Source of the DNA: J089 sp964535735
GTDB lineage: Bacteria > Fidelibacterota > Marinisomatia > Marinisomatales > J089
Direction of reading: 5' to 3'
Assembly: GCA_964535735.1 (NCBI GenBank)
Contig: CAZHTM010000011.1
Location: forward strand, 5,236-69,235
DNA length: 64,000 nucleotides
Part shown: in pieces, positions 60,865 to 64,000 of the stretch
How the letters are laid out: each line of letters begins with the position of its first letter
Numbering within the stretch: the stretch's first letter is position 1
The notes under the pieces: generated by a model
The model's database searches: none
The model's input: the letters and a program-made list of their open reading frames with translations, nothing else
Told to the model about the DNA's origin: nothing
Translations under genes and position numbers: made by a program

Positions 60865-62586
60865 ATGGCAAAAAGAATCGTTGTCGATCCCATTCCCCGC
60901 ATTGAAGGACATTTGCGGATTGAGACTGTTCTCGACGAAAACAATACGATTGCAGAGGCGTACAGCAGCGGAACCATGTGGCGTGGACTGGAGCTGATCC
61001 TGAAAGGACGAGATCCGCGAGACGCTTGGGCTTTTACCCAACGAATTTGTGGCGTTTGTACCACAGTTCACGCGATTGCGTCGGTGCGGTGTGTCGAGGA
61101 TGCGCTGGGAATTAAAATTCCTGATAACGCCCGAATTATCCGGAACCTCATGAATGCAACCCAGCAAACGCAGGATCACCTGATCCATTTCTATCATCTC
61201 CACGCGTTGGATTGGGTGGATGTGGTGAGCGCCCTCAGCGCTGATCCCAAAGAAACCTCGGAGATTGCACAAAGCATTTCTCCCTGGCCTAAATCGTCAC
61301 CCGGGTATTTCAAAGACCTCAAAACGCGGTTGACGACCTTCGTTGAAAGTGGACAACTGGGTATTTTCACTAACGGCTATTGGGGGCATCCTGCTTACAA
61401 GCTACCACCAGCAGTTAATCTGTTGGCTGTGGCGCACTATTTGGAAGCCCTGGAGTTCCAAAAGGAAATCGTCAAAATCCATACGATATTTGGTGGCAAG
61501 AACCCCCATCCAAACTACGCCGTAGGTGGCGTGGCCACGGCCATTAATCCCGACGGTGATAATATGATCAATATCGAAGAGCTGAGTATGATCAAAAAGA
61601 TTGTCGACGATACTCAGACCTTCATTGAACAGGTATACATTCCTGATCTCCTTGCGATAGCCAGTTTCTATAAAGACTGGGGCGCAATCGGCGGCGGATT
61701 GGGGAATTACCTGGCCTATGGGGATTTCCCGGAAACTGATATCAATGATCCCGGTTCCTTCCTCTGGCCACGGGGCGCTATTTTGAATAAAGACCTGAGC
61801 CATGTGGACGAAGATGTGGATCCCAAAAGCCTCTCGCAGATCACGGAGGAAATCGCCCATTCCTGGTACACATACGACGGGAATAAAGACAGTCTCCATC
61901 CCTTCGAAGGCCAGACCAATCCGAAATACACCGGACCAGATCTACCCTACAAATACCTGGACACGGATCAAAAGTACAGTTGGTTAAAGACTCCACGTTG
62001 GAAAAACAATCCGATGGAAGTTGGACCTTTGGCCAGGGTATTAGTTGCCTATGTCAAAGGCGTGGATGAAATTGTGGATACCGTGAATTTCGTTCTGAAA
62101 AAGCTGGATGTGCCGGCAGCTGCGCTATTCTCCACACTGGGTCGGACCGCTGCTCGAGGTATCGAGTGTAAACAAACGGCTGGATTTATGCGGCACTATT
62201 ATGATCAGCTAATCGCCAATGTGAAAGCCGGCGATACAAAAGTGTACGACAGTAGCCTATGGAATCCGGAACGATGGCCGAAAGACTGCAAAGGATTCGG
62301 TTTTACGGAAGCACCCCGTGGCGCTCTGGGTCACTGGATTCACATTAAGGATAAGAAAATAGCCGATTATCAGATCGTTGTTCCTTCGACCTGGAATGCA
62401 TCACCTCGGGATGGACAAGGTCGTTCCGGCGCGTACGAAGCGGCCCTGAAAGGAACACCAATGGCAGACCCAGAACTACCACTGGAAATCCTGAGAACGG
62501 TTCATTCATTCGATCCATGTTTGGCTTGCGCATCCCATGTTATGGATATGAACGGGAATGAAATCACGACCGTCAAAATCGTATAA
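60865..62586 (+). CDS. hyaB: Uptake [NiFe] hydrogenase large subunit
   Basis: A 573-residue group 1 large subunit. The active-site cysteines are Cys62/Cys65 in 'QRICGVCTTVHA' and Cys552/Cys555 in 'FDPCLACASHVMD'. Maturation after His558 would remove 15 residues. The C-terminal ligands are ordinary cysteines, so it is not a NiFeSe enzyme. It oxidises H2 in the periplasm, carried through Tat by the small subunit. GGAGGG lies eight bases before ATG. Confidence 0.96.
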   Translation: MAKRIVVDPIPRIEGHLRIETVLDENNTIAEAYSSGTMWRGLELILKGRDPRDAWAFTQRICGVCTTVHAIASVRCVEDALGIKIPDNARIIRNLMNATQQTQDHLIHFYHLHALDWVDVVSALSADPKETSEIAQSISPWPKSSPGYFKDLKTRLTTFVESGQLGIFTNGYWGHPAYKLPPAVNLLAVAHYLEALEFQKEIVKIHTIFGGKNPHPNYAVGGVATAINPDGDNMINIEELSMIKKIVDDTQTFIEQVYIPDLLAIASFYKDWGAIGGGLGNYLAYGDFPETDINDPGSFLWPRGAILNKDLSHVDEDVDPKSLSQITEEIAHSWYTYDGNKDSLHPFEGQTNPKYTGPDLPYKYLDTDQKYSWLKTPRWKNNPMEVGPLARVLVAYVKGVDEIVDTVNFVLKKLDVPAAALFSTLGRTAARGIECKQTAGFMRHYYDQLIANVKAGDTKVYDSSLWNPERWPKDCKGFGFTEAPRGALGHWIHIKDKKIADYQIVVPSTWNASPRDGQGRSGAYEAALKGTPMADPELPLEILRTVHSFDPCLACASHVMDMNGNEITTVKIV

Positions 62587-62595
62587 GGAGGAATT

Positions 62596-63288
62596 ATGGC
62601 AACCTTATACCAAGAACAATATGTTTGGCGTTTGCCGGTTCGTTGGTATCACTGGATCAATGCCCTCTCCGTTACCGTGTTGTTCCTGACTGGCATTTAT
62701 ATTGCCACTCCGCTGTTTGCTCCAGCGGTGGGAGAAGCAACGTGGTACCATCAAATGGCCTGGATTCGGTATATCCACTTTGGCACCGCCTTCATCTTCA
62801 TCGCCAATTTCCTCTTTCGCCTGTACTGGGGATTGTTCGGAAAAGATCCCTACGCTCGGTTTACAGGATTTAAACCCTGGAAACCGATTTGGTGGGGAAA
62901 ACCCTTCCGCGATCAATTGGCCAGTTACTTCTTTCTCAGGAAAGATGAACCCAATTACTGCGGACATAATCCGGTAGCGGCCCTGACCTACTTTCTTTTC
63001 GTCTTTTGTGGGTCATTATTCATGATCTTCACCGGATTGGCCATGTACAGCGAAAGCAATCCTGATGGTTTTCTGAACTCCGTGTTCGGTTGGGTCATTC
63101 CGTTATTCGGCGGAAGCATGCGAGTCCACACTGTCCACCATTTGGTGGCCTGGGCATTTGTGGTCTTTCTCATTCTTCACCTCTATGCGATCGTACGTCA
63201 TGATATCATGGATAAATCCAGCGTGACCTCCTCCATGATTACTGGATACAAGACTCGCGTGGAAGAATGTCCGGAATACGCTGACTAA
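62596..63288 (+). CDS. hyaC: Hydrogenase cytochrome b subunit
   Basis: A 230-residue HupC/HyaC-type cytochrome with four membrane helices. Haem-binding histidines are likely in 'LPVRWYHWINALSVTVLFLT', 'RYIHFGTAFIFIANF' and 'VHTVHHLVAWAFVVFLILHL'. It passes electrons from the small subunit to the quinone pool, feeding the Rieske/cytochrome b complex encoded earlier. GGAGG is four bases before ATG, ten bases after hyaB. Confidence 0.95.
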   Translation: MATLYQEQYVWRLPVRWYHWINALSVTVLFLTGIYIATPLFAPAVGEATWYHQMAWIRYIHFGTAFIFIANFLFRLYWGLFGKDPYARFTGFKPWKPIWWGKPFRDQLASYFFLRKDEPNYCGHNPVAALTYFLFVFCGSLFMIFTGLAMYSESNPDGFLNSVFGWVIPLFGGSMRVHTVHHLVAWAFVVFLILHLYAIVRHDIMDKSSVTSSMITGYKTRVEECPEYAD

Positions 63289-63313
63289 ATACTCAATAAC
63301 GATGTGGAACCCT

Positions 63314-63346
63314 AAATCGAGGCAGGATAATTTCCTGCCTCGATTT
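63314..63346 (+). terminator. Hairpin between hyaC and hyaD
   Basis: A perfect 14-bp stem AAATCGAGGCAGGA/TCCTGCCTCGATTT with a TAATT loop, 25 bp after the hyaC stop and just before the hyaD ribosome-binding site. No long T tract follows, so it may reduce rather than stop transcription, or protect the mRNA 3' end of the structural genes. Confidence 0.6.
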
Positions 63347-63357
63347 GTATTGGAGAC

Positions 63358-63822
63358 GTGATGAATATTACTGTTTTGGGACTGGGAAATTTACTTTATG
63401 GTGATGAAGGATTTGGCTGCTCAGTAGTAAAACGACTGCAGCAGAATCATTCCTGGCCTGAATCCGTCACCATTGTTGATGGAGGTACACAGGGATTATA
63501 CCTGTTGGACTACATCGAATCAGCGGATAAGCTCATTTTGGTTGATGCGGTCATTCCTCTAGAGAGTGGTCTTCGGGTTCATATTTACCACAACGAAATC
63601 CCAGCCATCATTCAGAAAAAAATGTCATCCCACCAAACCGGTTTGTCCGAGCTTCTGGCGATGGCCAAACTTCACAATCAAATGCCTGACGAACTCGTCC
63701 TAATTGGCATTCCACCCGTGAACCTGGACATGGGTATTGGCCTCAGTCCCCCGATTGAGGCGTTGGTTCCTGATGTCTTGTCTACAGTCCAGTCCTTAAT
63801 AAACAATTGGCTAACCTCATGA
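63358..63822 (+). CDS. hyaD: Hydrogenase maturation endopeptidase HyaD
   Basis: A 154-residue protease. Key acidic residues are in 'LGNLLYGDEGFGCSVVKRL' and 'LILVDAVIPLESGLRVHIY', with the His in 'MSSHQTGLSELL'. It would cleave the HyaB C-terminus after His558. GGAG is five bases before ATG. It is more HyaD-like than the first protease. It overlaps the next gene by ATGA. Confidence 0.94.
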   Translation: MMNITVLGLGNLLYGDEGFGCSVVKRLQQNHSWPESVTIVDGGTQGLYLLDYIESADKLILVDAVIPLESGLRVHIYHNEIPAIIQKKMSSHQTGLSELLAMAKLHNQMPDELVLIGIPPVNLDMGIGLSPPIEALVPDVLSTVQSLINNWLTS

Positions 63823-64000
63823 GCACCCTGGGAATTATCGTACTGATCATTATTTCAGTCCTTCTAGGATTTTTTATTAATGCAGTGATTTATCACGCCA
63901 AGCGGAATATCAAAGTCGGAGCGCCGGCTCCCGGATTCCAGCTGGAATTGTTGGATGGAACTAAAATCGGCCATGCCGACTGGGATCGGCCGCCCCATCC
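63819..64000 (+). CDS. Membrane-anchored redoxin-like protein (partial)
   Basis: Only 60 residues are visible: an N-terminal membrane helix ('IIVLIIISVLLGFFINAVIY') then 'KVGAPAPGFQLELLDGTKI', the opening of an AhpC/TlpA-type thioredoxin fold. The active-site cysteines lie beyond the window. It overlaps the hyaD stop by ATGA. A thioredoxin-like protein (HyaE) is known in hydrogenase operons, but this one resembles TlpA more. Confidence 0.6.
   Translation, partial: MSTLGIIVLIIISVLLGFFINAVIYHAKRNIKVGAPAPGFQLELLDGTKIGHADWDRPPH

Noticed and set aside
60411..61272. Minus-strand frames of up to 217 codons opposite the uptake hydrogenase
   Set aside because: They overlap strongly supported hydrogenase subunits and have no recognisable domain.

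Overview
The window is a compact bacterial chromosome segment of moderate GC content, most likely from the FCB superphylum (Marinimicrobia/Calditrichaeota/KSB1-like). The main clues are a secreted multihaem cytochrome ending in a 'NYPNPFNP' type IX-type sorting domain, a PorV/UPF0164-like outer-membrane protein, a complete BatA-E aerotolerance operon and DUF4321/DUF5683 proteins. Taxonomy is inferred from protein style only. The cell appears Gram-negative (LolA, Lnt, Tat). Three 100-N scaffold gaps mark it as a draft or metagenome assembly. Two of them are flanked by exact 55-bp duplicates and are probably not real gaps.

Layout. 1-8,223 (minus strand): lolA (partial), ftsK, a nucleotide-sugar epimerase, gcvT, an aminotransferase, ruvA, ruvC and yebC. 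8,224-10,542: a gene-free stretch with palindromes, a macro-domain gene, dinB and a broken SPOR gene beside gap 1. 10,662-15,895: the bat operon (batA, batB, batC, batD, batE in transcription order). 16,073-29,093: a dense housekeeping run with tatA, DUF4321, pssA, psd, an HtrA protease, truA, an EcfT-like gene, DUF5683, lnt, ruvX, rel, dnaB, udg, rpoZ, gmk and yicC. 29,094-29,902: repeat-rich intergenic DNA containing gap 2. 29,903-37,979: porV-like, mutS, selB, selA and an MFS transporter. 38,046-41,968: rplS, trmD, rimM, khpA, rpsP and ffh.

42,138-63,822 is an energy-metabolism island. It starts with a Rieske/cytochrome b/nine-haem cytochrome c complex preceded by an Rrf2 regulator. Next come an ethylbenzene-dehydrogenase-domain lipoprotein and a 16-haem secreted cytochrome made of two tandem eight-haem units, with a divergent OmpR-type two-component system. 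A group 3b-like cytosolic [NiFe] hydrogenase (hydB-G-D-A plus protease) follows. Then comes a signalling cassette (receiver, membrane histidine kinase, ACT pair, MarR). The island ends with a Tat-exported group 1 uptake hydrogenase (small, large, cytochrome b, protease) whose small subunit carries the six-cysteine pattern of oxygen-tolerant enzymes.

Inferred physiology: H2 is oxidised at the membrane into quinone. The Rieske/b/multihaem complex passes quinol electrons to periplasmic or surface multihaem cytochromes. The cytosolic hydrogenase links H2 to NAD(P)H. selA and selB show selenocysteine is used, but neither hydrogenase nor any other gene here is visibly a selenoprotein. I found no tRNA, rRNA, CRISPR array, insertion sequence or prophage. 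The most noteworthy signals are the multihaem electron-transfer set, a palindrome shared by its promoters, a gene-conversion-like tract inside the 16-haem gene, and the signalling genes between the two hydrogenases.
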